Below, one piece after another: positions 34,584 to 43,437 of a DNA stretch of 64,000 nucleotides (position 1 is its first letter; each line of letters begins with the position of its first letter). The notes under the pieces were generated by a model. It saw nothing but the letters and a program-made list of their open reading frames with translations. It made no database searches and was not told where the DNA came from. The DNA is from an uncultured Eubacteriales bacterium (GTDB lineage: Bacteria; Bacillota; Clostridia; Oscillospirales; Acutalibacteraceae). Where the stretch lies: positions 9,962 through 73,961 of the forward strand of contig CAKUMQ010000004.1 of assembly GCA_934667845.1 (NCBI GenBank). Direction: 5' to 3'. The translations under genes and the position numbers were made by a program.

Positions 34584-35914
34584 CCGATCCACTCTCCCAT
34601 CAGATCCCAGTCCATGGCATCCGTAATTTTCACCTGAATAAACTCGCCCGGGCGGACGGTTCTGCCGGAGGGGCAGGTGAAAAACACCTTGCCGTCAATA
34701 TCCGGCGCGTCAGCGGCGCTGCGGCCGAACCAACGCTCGGCATAGCGGTCGTAGCTCTCGACCAGCACCTCTTTTACGGTGCCGATCTGCGCCTCATGAT
34801 ACCGCGCAGCGATAACCGCCTGCTGCTCCATAAGGATATCGCGGCGGCGCTCCTTCACGTCGTCGGGCACCTGATCCGGCATATCGGCGGCAGGCGTGCC
34901 CTCCTCGGGCGAAAATGCAAAGCAGCCCAGCCGCTCGAATTTCACGTCGGCGACCAGCTGGCAAAGCGCCTCGAAATCCTCCTCCGTCTCACCGGGGAAG
35001 CCGGTCATCACGGTGGTGCGCAGCACAACGCCGGGGATCTTCTCGCGGATACGGGCAAACAGCGCGCGCAATGTGTCGGCATCACCGTAGCGGTGCATCG
35101 CCCGCAGCACCCGCCCAGAGGCGTGCTGGATCGGCACGTCCAGATACGGCACGACCTTTTCCTGCCGCGCAACCGTCTCCAGAATATCGTCGGTCAGATG
35201 GTCGGGATAACAGTAGAGCAGCCGGATCCAGCGAAGCCCGTCGATCTCACAGAGGGCGTCAAGCAGGATGCAAAGCTGCGATCCCCCGGTCAGATCCTGC
35301 CCGTAGACAGTCGGATCCTGCGCGACCAGAACCAGTTCTTTGACACCGCTTTTCGCGAGCGCCTTCGCCTCGCTGACCAACGCTTCCAACGGGCGGGAGC
35401 GCAGATCGCCGCGGATCAGCGGAATCGCGCAGTAGGCACAGCGGTGGTTACACCCGTCCGCAATGCGCATATAGGCAAAAAACGAGGGGGTCGTCAGCAC
35501 GCGGTCGCCCTCGAGCGACCAGCAGGAGCGGTCGGGAAAACGGACGAGACGCTCGCCGGACAGCACGGTTTCGACAGCCTCCACGATATCGCCGTTGGCG
35601 CCAAGTCCCAAAACGGCGTCACATTCGGGCAGCTCGCTGACCAGCTCTTCGCGGTAGCGCTCCGCCAGACAGCCGGTCACGATAATGCCCCGGATGCGCT
35701 TTTCCTTTTTCAGCTGCGCGAATTCGAGAATGTTCTCGATCGCCTCTTTTTTGGCATCCTCGATAAAGCCGCAGGTGTTGATGATCACCACGTCGGCAAG
35801 TCCGCTTTCCGGCGTGATCTCATATCCCGCCTTTGCGATCTTCGCCAGCATCAATTCCGCATCCATCTGATTTTTCGGGCATCCCAGGGATACCATGCCC
35901 ACCTTACCGGTCAT
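34580..35914 (-). CDS. rimO: Ribosomal protein S12 methylthiotransferase RimO
   Basis: The ATG at 35914 follows GGAGG; a long open frame upstream is the shadow of recX. The 444-residue protein has the MTTase N-terminal domain with three Cys ligands (GCPKN at 12, NTCGF at 48, GCLAE at 82). The radical-SAM cluster CNHRCAYC lies at 155-162, and a C-terminal TRAM domain contains YDRYAERWFGRSAADAPDIDG. It methylthiolates Asp88 of ribosomal protein S12. It overlaps recX by 11 bp at its start and pgsA by 4 bp at its end. Confidence 0.95.
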   Translation of the reverse strand: MTGKVGMVSLGCPKNQMDAELMLAKIAKAGYEITPESGLADVVIINTCGFIEDAKKEAIENILEFAQLKKEKRIRGIIVTGCLAERYREELVSELPECDAVLGLGANGDIVEAVETVLSGERLVRFPDRSCWSLEGDRVLTTPSFFAYMRIADGCNHRCAYCAIPLIRGDLRSRPLEALVSEAKALAKSGVKELVLVAQDPTVYGQDLTGGSQLCILLDALCEIDGLRWIRLLYCYPDHLTDDILETVARQEKVVPYLDVPIQHASGRVLRAMHRYGDADTLRALFARIREKIPGVVLRTTVMTGFPGETEEDFEALCQLVADVKFERLGCFAFSPEEGTPAADMPDQVPDDVKERRRDILMEQQAVIAARYHEAQIGTVKEVLVESYDRYAERWFGRSAADAPDIDGKVFFTCPSGRTVRPGEFIQVKITDAMDWDLMGEWIG

Positions 35915-36554
35915 CGGCAAAACCTCCGTCGCCGGGATCCCCGGCTGCGTATTCTTCGCTCCACCGTTCGATCGCCCTGCGCGCGGTGGAATAATCAAAG
36001 CCCTGTCTGGCGAGAAAGCCGAACACTTTCTGCCGCAGTTTATCCTTATCCGTATCAGTATACCGCTTTTTTTGCAAAAGTGCAAGTGCTTCTTGCAGAT
36101 CATCGCTGCCGTTTTCCGAAACGGCCTGCTCGGCAATGTCCCGGTCGACCCCGCGCCGCACCATCTCCAGCACCGCCCGCTTCTGCGGGTAATGCCGGCG
36201 GCCGCAATATTCCTCTGCGAGTCGGCGGGCATAGACCTCCTCGCGGATCAGCCCCTGCTCCGCAAGCGCCGCCACGGTCTCCTCGGCAATATCCTGCCCC
36301 GCCTCGGGCGCGAGCTTGGCGACCATCTCCCCCGCCGCATAATCGCGCGCGGAGAGCAGCCACAGCGCTTTTTCCCGCGCCCGGCGGCGGCGTGAGCAGA
36401 GCAGCAGCGCATACAGCCCGTCATCGTCAATCTCGCTGCCCTCGCGATAGGGGGATTCGTCAAATGTGCGAACATCCACCTCGACTGCCGGTTCATTGTC
36501 CAGCTCCAGCTGATAGAGCTGCCGCCGTTTCCGCTCCACTCCCGTAATGATCAC
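35904..36554 (-). CDS. recX: Regulatory protein RecX
   Basis: The GTG at 36554 follows GGAGG. The 216-residue protein is built of three-helix RecX repeats (ALWLLSARDYAAGEMVAKL, EQGLIREEVYARRLAEEY, ALLQKKRYTDTDKDKLRQK). Its N terminus, ITGVERKRRQLYQLELDN, is typical of Firmicutes RecX. It modulates RecA filaments during recombination. It lies 75 bp after recA, behind a terminator hairpin, so it is probably made at lower levels by read-through, as described for recA-recX of other bacteria. Confidence 0.92.
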   Translation of the reverse strand: MIITGVERKRRQLYQLELDNEPAVEVDVRTFDESPYREGSEIDDDGLYALLLCSRRRRAREKALWLLSARDYAAGEMVAKLAPEAGQDIAEETVAALAEQGLIREEVYARRLAEEYCGRRHYPQKRAVLEMVRRGVDRDIAEQAVSENGSDDLQEALALLQKKRYTDTDKDKLRQKVFGFLARQGFDYSTARRAIERWSEEYAAGDPGDGGFADDR

Positions 36555-36577
36555 GCGTGTTTCCTCCCATTCCTGTC

Positions 36578-36620
36578 AAAAACGGGACCGGACGGGGCAA
36601 CACCGCATCCGATCCCGTTT
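36578..36620 (-). terminator. Terminator/attenuator between recA and recX
   Basis: A 13-bp stem (36580-36592 with 36608-36620, one G-U pair on the minus strand) and a 15-nt loop, followed by five U residues on the minus strand. It lies 9 bp after the recA stop. Confidence 0.75.
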
Positions 36621-36629
36621 GCCGCAGGG

Positions 36630-37781
36630 TCAATCGTCTACCGATATATCAATTTTGGCTTTGGCGCTCGAAGCCGTCACCTTGGCTGCCGCCTCGATCG
36701 GAATCTCCACCGGCTCCTGCTCCGCCTTCGCCGGCTCGAGCTTCGGCGCGCCGTTCGCTTTCAGCTTTTCGCGGATCTTCGCCTCGATCTCCGCCGCCAT
36801 CTCCGGATTATCCCGCAGATAATCGCGCGCTTTTTCGCGTCCCTGCGCGATGCGCTGCTCATTGTAGTAGAAAAATGCGCCGGATTTCTGGATCACGTCA
36901 AACTTGACGCCAAGCTCGATCAGCTCACTTTCGCGGGAGATGCCCTTGCCGTACAGCACGTCAAACTCCGCCTCTTTAAACGGCGGGGCGACCTTGTTTT
37001 TCACGACCTTGACGCGGGTGTGGGAGCCGATCGCCACGCCATCCGCCTTCAGCGTCTCGTTGCGGCGGACGTCCAGCCGCACGGAGGCGTAATACTTGAG
37101 CGCGTTGCCGCCCGCCGTGACCTCGGGGTTGCCGTAGACCACGCCCACCTTCAGACGCAGCTGGTTGATAAACACCGCGATGCAGTTGGATTTGGACACC
37201 GCGCCCGCGAGCTTGCGCATCGCCTGCGACATCAGCCGCGCCTGCAGACCGACATGCGCATCGCCCATGTCGCCCTCGATCTCGGCGCGCGGCACCAGAG
37301 CGGCGACCGAGTCCACCACCACAATGTCCAGCGCGCCGGAGCGGATCAGCGCCTCGGCGATCTCCAGTGCCTGCTCGCCGGTGTCCGGCTGCGACACGAG
37401 CAGAGAATCCACGTCCACGCCGAGCGCCTTGGCATAAACGGGGTCGAGCGCGTGCTCGACGTCGATAAACGCCGCCTCGCCGCCGAGCTTCTGCGCCTCG
37501 GCAACAGCGTGCAGAGCCAGCGTGGTCTTACCGGACGCCTCCGGTCCGTAGATCTCCACGATGCGGCCGCGCGGCAATCCGCCGATGCCCAGAGCGGCAT
37601 CCAGAGCCAGAGAGCCGGTCGGCACACAGTCCACGTTCATATGCACGTTCTCGCCCAGCCGCATGACGGCACCCTTGCCGTAGTTTTTTTCGATCTGCTC
37701 CAGCGCCGATTCGAGCGCTTTCGCTTTATTTTCCGCCACGGAGACCTGTAACTTTTTGTCGGAGCCTTTTTTCTCTGCCAT
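36630..37781 (-). CDS. recA: Recombinase RecA
   Basis: ATG 37781 follows AAGGAGAGG; the frame extends upstream over the promoter but has no other ribosome site. The 383-residue protein has Walker [10 protein letters not shown] near residue 68 and Walker B-type [15 protein letters not shown] near 140. Typical DNA-binding loops ([28 protein letters not shown] region, seen around 195-220) follow, with an Ala/Lys/Glu-rich C-terminal tail. It forms filaments on single-stranded DNA for homologous recombination and stimulates LexA self-cleavage. Its promoter has a LexA box. Confidence 0.98.
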   Translation of the reverse strand: MAEKKGSDKKLQVSVAENKAKALESALEQIEKNYGKGAVMRLGENVHMNVDCVPTGSLALDAALGIGGLPRGRIVEIYGPEASGKTTLALHAVAEAQKLGGEAAFIDVEHALDPVYAKALGVDVDSLLVSQPDTGEQALEIAEALIRSGALDIVVVDSVAALVPRAEIEGDMGDAHVGLQARLMSQAMRKLAGAVSKSNCIAVFINQLRLKVGVVYGNPEVTAGGNALKYYASVRLDVRRNETLKADGVAIGSHTRVKVVKNKVAPPFKEAEFDVLYGKGISRESELIELGVKFDVIQKSGAFFYYNEQRIAQGREKARDYLRDNPEMAAEIEAKIREKLKANGAPKLEPAKAEQEPVEIPIEAAAKVTASSAKAKIDISVDD

Positions 37782-37838
37782 TCGTCGTCCTCTCCTTATT
37801 CTCCCTGTATCGCTCCGTTTCCCGGAGCCGCTGTCTGT

Positions 37839-37867
37839 ATTATACAGCGTTATTCTGCGGAATGCAA
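37839..37867 (-). promoter_or_regulatory. Sigma-A promoter of recA
   Basis: TTGCAT (37862-37867 on the minus strand), a 17-nt spacer and TATAAT (37839-37844). The leader to the ATG is about 50 nt. Confidence 0.75.
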
Positions 37868-37885
37868 CCGTTTTTTGCAAATTTT

Positions 37886-37899
37886 CGAACAAATGTTCA
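37886..37899. promoter_or_regulatory. LexA (SOS) box upstream of recA
   Basis: CGAACAAATGTTCA matches the Gram-positive LexA/DinR consensus CGAAC-N4-GTTCG at all but the last position. It lies 18 bp upstream of the recA -35 box. Confidence 0.8.
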
Positions 37900-37922
37900 A
37901 GTTTTTCTGCCGTGAACACCCG

Positions 37923-38777
37923 TCAGGGACGAAAACCCGCCACGACCCGCTCGATCCCCGCGGCATCGCGCTCGCGCATAAGCCCTGTAAGCCCCGCTTT
38001 GGCAAACAGCGCCTCTACCGCCTCCGCCTGACCCGCGCCGACCTCAACGGCGCAAAGCCCGCCGGGGCGCAGACAGGAGAGCCACCTCTCTGTGATAACG
38101 CGGTAAAACGCCAGCCCGTCGGCGCTGCCGTCAAGCGCCATCACCGGCTCCCGCTGCACCTCCCGCATCAGCCCGGACAGCTCATCCGTCGGGATATAGG
38201 GCGGGTTGGACAGCAGCGCGGCATAGCAGGCGGGCGGCACAGGCATCGTGCGGATATCCGCCTGCACGGCGCACCCGTTTTGCCGGGGATACCGCTTGAG
38301 ATTGGCGGTCAGATAGGCAAATGCGCGATCGGACAGCTCCACACAGGTCGGCTGCACCCGCGGGCAGAGCGAGGCTGTCCCCAGTCCCACGCAGCCGGTC
38401 CCGGCGCACAGATCCAGCACGGGCAGCACCGCTTCGTCCGGAAACGCCGCCGAAAGCAGCCGCGCCGCCGTTTCGCAGAGCACCTCGGTATCGGGACGCG
38501 GGATCAGCACCCCCTCGCCGACCTGCAGCCGCAGTCCGAGAAACGCCCACTCGCCGAGCAGATATTGCAGCGGATATCCCGCCGCGCGCCGGTCTGCCGC
38601 CGCCCGCACCGCCTGCACGCGGTCGGGCGGAAGCGGCGTGTCTCCGCCAAAGAGGAAGCGGCTTTTCGGTACGCCGCCGATATCCTCCATCAGGCAGCCC
38701 GCGTCAAATGCCGCGTCCCCGATCCCCGCCTGCAAAAGCTGTGCCCGCACCAAGCGGTACAGCTTTCCCGCCGTCAC
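37923..38777 (-). CDS. prmC: Peptide chain release factor methyltransferase PrmC
   Basis: GTG 38777 overlaps the stop of the DUF1385 gene (GTGA) and has AAGGA at 9-nt spacing; the open frame upstream is its shadow. The 284-residue protein has the N-terminal helical domain (LYRLVRAQLLQAGI), the IPRPDTEVLCE linker, SAM-binding LDLCAGTGCVGLG and the catalytic SNPPYIP motif. It methylates the Gln of the GGQ motif in release factors. DUF1385-prmC is a common Firmicutes pair, usually followed by prfA, which is absent here. Confidence 0.93.
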   Translation of the reverse strand: MTAGKLYRLVRAQLLQAGIGDAAFDAGCLMEDIGGVPKSRFLFGGDTPLPPDRVQAVRAAADRRAAGYPLQYLLGEWAFLGLRLQVGEGVLIPRPDTEVLCETAARLLSAAFPDEAVLPVLDLCAGTGCVGLGTASLCPRVQPTCVELSDRAFAYLTANLKRYPRQNGCAVQADIRTMPVPPACYAALLSNPPYIPTDELSGLMREVQREPVMALDGSADGLAFYRVITERWLSCLRPGGLCAVEVGAGQAEAVEALFAKAGLTGLMRERDAAGIERVVAGFRP

Positions 38778-39841
38778 CGCCACACGTCCTTTTCCGCATC
38801 CTCGGGAATCACCGCCGTCAGCGCGGCAATGGCACATTCGATCATGCCGTCGTCCGGCTCCTTGGTCGTGATCCGCTGCACCCACATGCCGGGCGCCGCC
38901 ACGATGCGGGTCAGCCAGTTGTCATACCGCCCGCAGAGCTTGAGCAGCTCGTAGCCGAAGCCGCACACCAGCGGGATCATCAGCAGCTTGGCGATGACCC
39001 ACAGCCATCTCACCGTGTACACCCCGGGGAAGATCAGCTGAATAAGCGTAGAAAACAGCAGGCTTACAAGGATCATCAAGATCAGAAACGACGTGCCGCA
39101 GCGCGGGTGGAAGCGGCGCTGCGGGCGCACATTCTCCACCGTGAGCGGCAGTCCCTTTTCATAGCAGAATATCGTCTTATGTTCGGCGCCGTGATAACTG
39201 AACACCCGGTGGATGTCCTTCATCAGCGAGATCAGCCACATATACAGCACCATCACCGCGAGCTTGATCAGCTGCTCGATGCCGGAGCGGACGATCGCGG
39301 GAAATGCGGCGGAAAACAGCTTTTCCAGTCCGCCCACCGCGAGCCGCGGCAGCCACATGAACAGCACGACCGCCAAAGCCACGCCGAGCACGGTGCCGAC
39401 CGCCATCGTCGCGCCCATCAGACCGTTTTTCTCATCCTTTTTGGACTTTTTCTGCGCCGCCGAAAACGCCGCATCCTCCTCCGCCAAAAGCTCGGGTGTG
39501 ACCTCGATGCCCTCGGCTTTCGCCCGCTTTTCCGCGGCTTTTTTGACCTTTTCCTCGCGCTCGAGCGCCGTCAGCTCTTCCTCCATGCCCGACATGCTGA
39601 CAGAATCCATCATGCACCGGTAGCCCACTTTCATGGAGCCGATAAAATTGTAAATGCCGCGCAGCACCGGCAGACGGAACGGGGCGGGCGCCTTTGCCGT
39701 CTCGGTATCCCAACATTTCTGCCGGATCTCCCCCGAGCTGTGCCGCACTGCCATCGCCATCTTTTCCGGCCCCCGCATCATCACGCCCTCGATCAGCGCC
39801 TGTCCGCCGATAGACGTCTTTTTCTTCACTTGCTCCGCCAT
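38774..39841 (-). CDS. DUF1385 family multi-pass membrane protein
   Basis: The 355-residue protein begins after AAAGGACG. It starts with the family hallmark IGGQALIEGVMMRGP near residue 12. It then has a charged cytoplasmic segment rich in Glu/Lys (residues 75-130), about four transmembrane helices and the conserved YHGAEHKTIFCYEKG and RFHPRCGTSFL blocks near 215 and 240. Homologues are conserved beside prmC in Firmicutes and some other bacteria, but their function is not established. Overlap of the two genes by 4 bp suggests linked expression. Confidence 0.9.
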   Translation of the reverse strand: MAEQVKKKTSIGGQALIEGVMMRGPEKMAMAVRHSSGEIRQKCWDTETAKAPAPFRLPVLRGIYNFIGSMKVGYRCMMDSVSMSGMEEELTALEREEKVKKAAEKRAKAEGIEVTPELLAEEDAAFSAAQKKSKKDEKNGLMGATMAVGTVLGVALAVVLFMWLPRLAVGGLEKLFSAAFPAIVRSGIEQLIKLAVMVLYMWLISLMKDIHRVFSYHGAEHKTIFCYEKGLPLTVENVRPQRRFHPRCGTSFLILMILVSLLFSTLIQLIFPGVYTVRWLWVIAKLLMIPLVCGFGYELLKLCGRYDNWLTRIVAAPGMWVQRITTKEPDDGMIECAIAALTAVIPEDAEKDVWR

Positions 39842-39879
39842 GGTCGTCGTCCTTTCTCTGCTGTGTTGTCCTGCTCCGC

Positions 39880-41301
39880 TCAGCCGCGGAAGTGTACCGG
39901 CAGGGTCAGCGTCACCGTCGTCCCCACGCCCGGCTCACTTTCTATATCCATCCTGCCGTGGTGCCCGCGGATGATCTCATCGGCAAGCGCCAGCCCGATC
40001 CCCGAACCGGGGCGGCTGTGATCGGCACGGAAGAATTTCATTTTCACCTTGGGCAGATCCTCCGCGGAAATACCGACGCCGGTATCGCCGACCACGATCT
40101 GGATCTTTTGCCCCATATTGGCTGCCTCGACGCGCACGGTACCGCCGGGGCGGTTGTATTTCACGGCGTTGTCCAGCAGGTTGATAAACACCTGCTTGAG
40201 CCGCGCCGGGTCAGCCGTCACCGTCGGAAGTCCGTCGTTTTCGACATAGATCAGCCGGACATTCTGCTCCGCCGCCCGCTCCCGCATCAGCAGCACCGCC
40301 TCGGAAAGCTCCGCGCCGATGTCCACCGGCTGAAGCGCCAGCACGAATTTATCATTCTGCATGCGGGAAAAGTCGAGCAGATCCTCCACGATGTGCGCGA
40401 GACGATCGGTCTCCGCCGTTAAAATGCTCATGCCGGTCTTCATCAGCTCCGGATCGTCCAGCCCGTTCTGCATGGTCTCGCTCCAGCCCTTGATCGCGGT
40501 CAGCGGCGTGCGCAGCTCATGCGAGACCGAGGAGATGAAGTCGTTTTTCATCCGCTCCGCCGCCTCGATCTCGCCCGCCATATAGTTGATGGTATCGCAC
40601 AGGTCGCCGATCTCGTCGTCAGAGCGCCGCTTGAGCCGGTAGCGGTAGTCGCCCATCGCGATCCGCCGCGCCGCGCGCCCCACCTCCTTGATCGGGTCAA
40701 TGATCGAGCTGACAAAATACGAGCCGGACAGCGCCACCAGAAACAGCACCAGCACACCGCCGCCGACGGCGATCAGGATATTGACCCACAGCTGGCGGTC
40801 GACCAGCGTCAGCGACACCACACAGCGCACCACGCCGATCAGCTCGCCGCCGCTGTATGCCGCCGCGCACAGGGACAGAATGTGCTCGCCCGACGCGCTG
40901 CGGCTTCGGCTCGCGCCGTAGCCGCCTGCGGAGTTAACCGCCTCCTGATAATCCCGGCTGTCGCCGATCTGCGTCTGCTCGGGCAAAAAGCCGGTGGAGC
41001 TGTACAGCACCGTCCCGTCATTTTTCACCATCTGCAGCTCCATTTTCTGTTTGTCGGTGAAATCCTCGGCAAGCGGGCGGGAAGAGCCGGTCATATCAAA
41101 GCCGCTGCCCTCCGCCATCCGCAGGATCTGCCCGCGCAGCGCGTCCGCACGGGAAAACAGCGCATCCTCCACGCTGCGGTAGGCATCCATGCGCAGGGCG
41201 AAAATGATCAGAAACTCCAGAAGAAGCACAAGCAGCAGTACAACGCCGAAGCCGTTGAGGATCCAGCGCAGCGTGATGCCCTTTTTCATTTTCGGGAACA
41301 A
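39880..41301 (-). CDS. Two-component sensor histidine kinase
   Basis: TTG 41301 follows GGAGGG, while the ATG at 41289 has no ribosome site. The 473-residue membrane kinase has transmembrane helices at about 13-36 and 174-198 around an extracellular sensor domain. HAMP (200-250), HisKA with SVSHELRTPLTAIKG (His261) and an ATPase domain with NLLDNAVKY, DTGVGIS and GSGIGLALA follow. It autophosphorylates and signals to the response regulator 21 bp upstream. The extracellular domain resembles the single-Cache/PAS-like sensors of PhoR/WalK-type kinases, but no ligand can be named. Confidence 0.93.
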   Translation of the reverse strand: MFPKMKKGITLRWILNGFGVVLLLVLLLEFLIIFALRMDAYRSVEDALFSRADALRGQILRMAEGSGFDMTGSSRPLAEDFTDKQKMELQMVKNDGTVLYSSTGFLPEQTQIGDSRDYQEAVNSAGGYGASRSRSASGEHILSLCAAAYSGGELIGVVRCVVSLTLVDRQLWVNILIAVGGGVLVLFLVALSGSYFVSSIIDPIKEVGRAARRIAMGDYRYRLKRRSDDEIGDLCDTINYMAGEIEAAERMKNDFISSVSHELRTPLTAIKGWSETMQNGLDDPELMKTGMSILTAETDRLAHIVEDLLDFSRMQNDKFVLALQPVDIGAELSEAVLLMRERAAEQNVRLIYVENDGLPTVTADPARLKQVFINLLDNAVKYNRPGGTVRVEAANMGQKIQIVVGDTGVGISAEDLPKVKMKFFRADHSRPGSGIGLALADEIIRGHHGRMDIESEPGVGTTVTLTLPVHFRG

Positions 41302-41322
41302 GGGTCATCCCTCCCCTCTTTT

Positions 41323-42009
41323 TCACTCCGCCCAATAATAGCCCTGACCGCGCACCGTGACCAGATACTGCGGGGCGGAAGGGTCGTCCTCGATCTTCAC
41401 GCGAAGCCTGCGTATGTTGACGTCAACCACCTTGTCGTCTATGTTGTTTTCCTCGTGCCAGACCTGATTCAAAAGCTCCTGCCGCGAGATGATCCGTCCC
41501 CGCCGGGTGAACAGATACTGCAGGATCTGAAACTCGATCGGGGGCATATCAATGACCTGCCCCTGCTTTTTCACGGTGTGGTTGCGCAGATCCACCGCAA
41601 ACGGCCCGTACTCCACCTGCTCGTCTGTCGCGACCTGCGGCCCGACGCGGCGCATCAGCGCCTCGACCCGTGCCATCAGCTCCGAGGGACTGAACGGCTT
41701 TGTCACATAATCGTCGGCACCGAGGCGGAAGCCCTGCACCTTTTCCGTCTCCTGCGTCCGCGCCGTCAGCATGATGATCCCCATATCGGGATTTTTCCGC
41801 CGCAGCTCACCGCACACGGCAAAGCCGTCGATCCCGGGCAGCATCACATCCAGAAGCGCCAGATCGATCCGCCCGCCGCACTGTTCGAATTTTTGCAGCG
41901 CCTCTTCTCCCGAACCGGCTTCGATCACCGTATAGCCCGCCCGTTTCAGGTTGACGACCACAAAGCTGCGGATCGCCGTCTCATCCTCACAGATCAGAAC
42001 GCGTTTCAT
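41323..42009 (-). CDS. OmpR/PhoB-family response regulator
   Basis: This 228-residue protein starts after GGGAGG. It has a receiver domain with the acidic pocket (CEDE), phospho-acceptor Asp54 in LALLDVMLPG, and Lys in DYVTKPFSP. The C-terminal winged helix has RGRIISRQELLNQVW and VDVNIRRLRVKIEDDP. It is the DNA-binding partner of the kinase encoded next. The upstream gene is a lipoprotein with calcium-type loops, and the downstream genes are DUF1385 and prmC. The regulon is not known. Confidence 0.95.
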   Translation of the reverse strand: MKRVLICEDETAIRSFVVVNLKRAGYTVIEAGSGEEALQKFEQCGGRIDLALLDVMLPGIDGFAVCGELRRKNPDMGIIMLTARTQETEKVQGFRLGADDYVTKPFSPSELMARVEALMRRVGPQVATDEQVEYGPFAVDLRNHTVKKQGQVIDMPPIEFQILQYLFTRRGRIISRQELLNQVWHEENNIDDKVVDVNIRRLRVKIEDDPSAPQYLVTVRGQGYYWAE

Positions 42010-42079
42010 TTTTGTCCTCCCTTTCCCCGTTTTGCCGTTTTCGCCCGGCAGATGCCGGCCGATGATCCCTCCCGCCGGG

Positions 42080-43417
42080 CTAGGGCATCGGCGTCAGCAT
42101 GTAGCGGACCTCCTCCTGTGTCAGTGCGTTTTCTCCGGCATTGCGGTACCATATGGCATATTCCGCCTTACCCTGATCGGACAGCACCGCTTTTATGACC
42201 TCGCCGCCTGCGGCTTCCTCCACGCCGTAGGCAAACGGCGCAATCCGCAGAAGCGGCCTGCCGACCACGCCGGACTTCACCTCCTGCACCTCCAGAAGAT
42301 GCGTTTTCCGGTCATAGCTCATCGTAAACTTGTCCCCGTCGGCAGTCTCGCCGACCCAGTCGGCATCGAGGATCAGATAATAGCCGTCATAGGGATCGGC
42401 GAGGCTGTACAGCGCCCGGACCGGCACCTTTGCCTCCGGATCGAACCGCATCCATGTCGTCAGCCACTGGGCTTTGTCGATATCCACGGTCTGATAGCCG
42501 ACGAGCCGCCGGTTCTGCGGCCATTCCCACAGGCCGTCGCCGTCAACATCGCCGCCGGTCAGCAGACTTGTCCGCAGCCCCTCGCGCAGAGTCACGGTAT
42601 TGGTATTGGTCTCCGCATTGTAAAACGGCGCCTTGAGAGTCCCGTTTTCCCAGTAGACAAGTTCGGTCGTGATGCCCGCGGCATCCTTGTAGCCGTCCAC
42701 AAACACGCCGTACTGTCCGGCATCCACTTTAGCCAGCTGCGGGGTGCCGAAGGAGCGGATATAGCCGTCCAGAGAGACGACGCCCTCCTGCACGATACTG
42801 TCATCCGTATAGGTATACAGCGACGCGGTCACGTTGTTTTGGTTGTTATTGCCGCTGTTGATCTGAAAGATCAGCAGGGAATCGCGGCCGCTGCGCGTGA
42901 TATCGCCCATACACGCCGCCGCGCAGACCGTCTCAAACTGGGAGATCAGCCCCTGCTTTCCCATGGAATACAGCACCAGCTGCCGGTCCCGGCTGTTGTT
43001 GTAGATCCCCCAGCCCACCAAAAGCAGCTTGCCCTCGGGGAGATTCCCCCAGGTCACCCAGTCGATATCCGCGCTCCCGCCCTGTATGTCGTCCAGAGGG
43101 ATCCATTCCTCCCCGCTCCGGCGCAGCGCCAGTACATGTGTATTCCCGTCGCGGCGGCGATAGAAGCACACCGCTTCCTCTTTGCCGTCGCCGTCCATAT
43201 CCTCATAGAGGATCGCCTCGCGGTGCTCGCCCGAGCGGGGAAACGTCAGCAGATAGTTCCCCGGCAGATACTTGTCCAGCGTCTCCAGCAGCACCTCCTG
43301 CTCTCCGCCGCCCCGCGGCGGCCGCAGCCGGTCCTCGACGTTTCCGCCGCCCGGAAAGCTACAGCCGCACAGGAAAGCCAGCGCCAGCACGATCCCCGCT
43401 ATCCTTTGCTTTTTCAT
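42080..43417 (-). CDS. Lipoprotein with FG-GAP-like calcium loops
   Basis: ATG 43417 opens MKKQRIAGIVLALAFLCGC, a lipoprotein signal with lipid-modified Cys; an in-frame GTG nine bases earlier has no ribosome site. The 445-residue mature domain has repeated beta-strand units like FG-GAP/VCBS propellers. It contains EDMDGDGKEEAV near residue 75 and GGDVDGDGLWEWP near 290, both classic DxDGDG calcium loops. It is probably tethered to the outer face of the membrane. The two-component system follows after 70 bp and an MFS transporter precedes by 20 bp, so a role in sensing or envelope upkeep is possible. I know no name for it. Confidence 0.85.
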   Translation of the reverse strand: MKKQRIAGIVLALAFLCGCSFPGGGNVEDRLRPPRGGGEQEVLLETLDKYLPGNYLLTFPRSGEHREAILYEDMDGDGKEEAVCFYRRRDGNTHVLALRRSGEEWIPLDDIQGGSADIDWVTWGNLPEGKLLLVGWGIYNNSRDRQLVLYSMGKQGLISQFETVCAAACMGDITRSGRDSLLIFQINSGNNNQNNVTASLYTYTDDSIVQEGVVSLDGYIRSFGTPQLAKVDAGQYGVFVDGYKDAAGITTELVYWENGTLKAPFYNAETNTNTVTLREGLRTSLLTGGDVDGDGLWEWPQNRRLVGYQTVDIDKAQWLTTWMRFDPEAKVPVRALYSLADPYDGYYLILDADWVGETADGDKFTMSYDRKTHLLEVQEVKSGVVGRPLLRIAPFAYGVEEAAGGEVIKAVLSDQGKAEYAIWYRNAGENALTQEEVRYMLTPMP

Positions 43418-43437
43418 ACCCCTCACCCACGTCTTTT

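Noticed and set aside
34593..36232. Longer rimO frame starting at 36232
   Set aside because: The first 106 codons are the recX gene in another frame; ATG 35914 with GGAGG gives the standard RimO N terminus.
34796..36547. A 583-codon plus-strand frame
   Set aside because: It is antisense to rimO and recX, both firmly identified on the minus strand.
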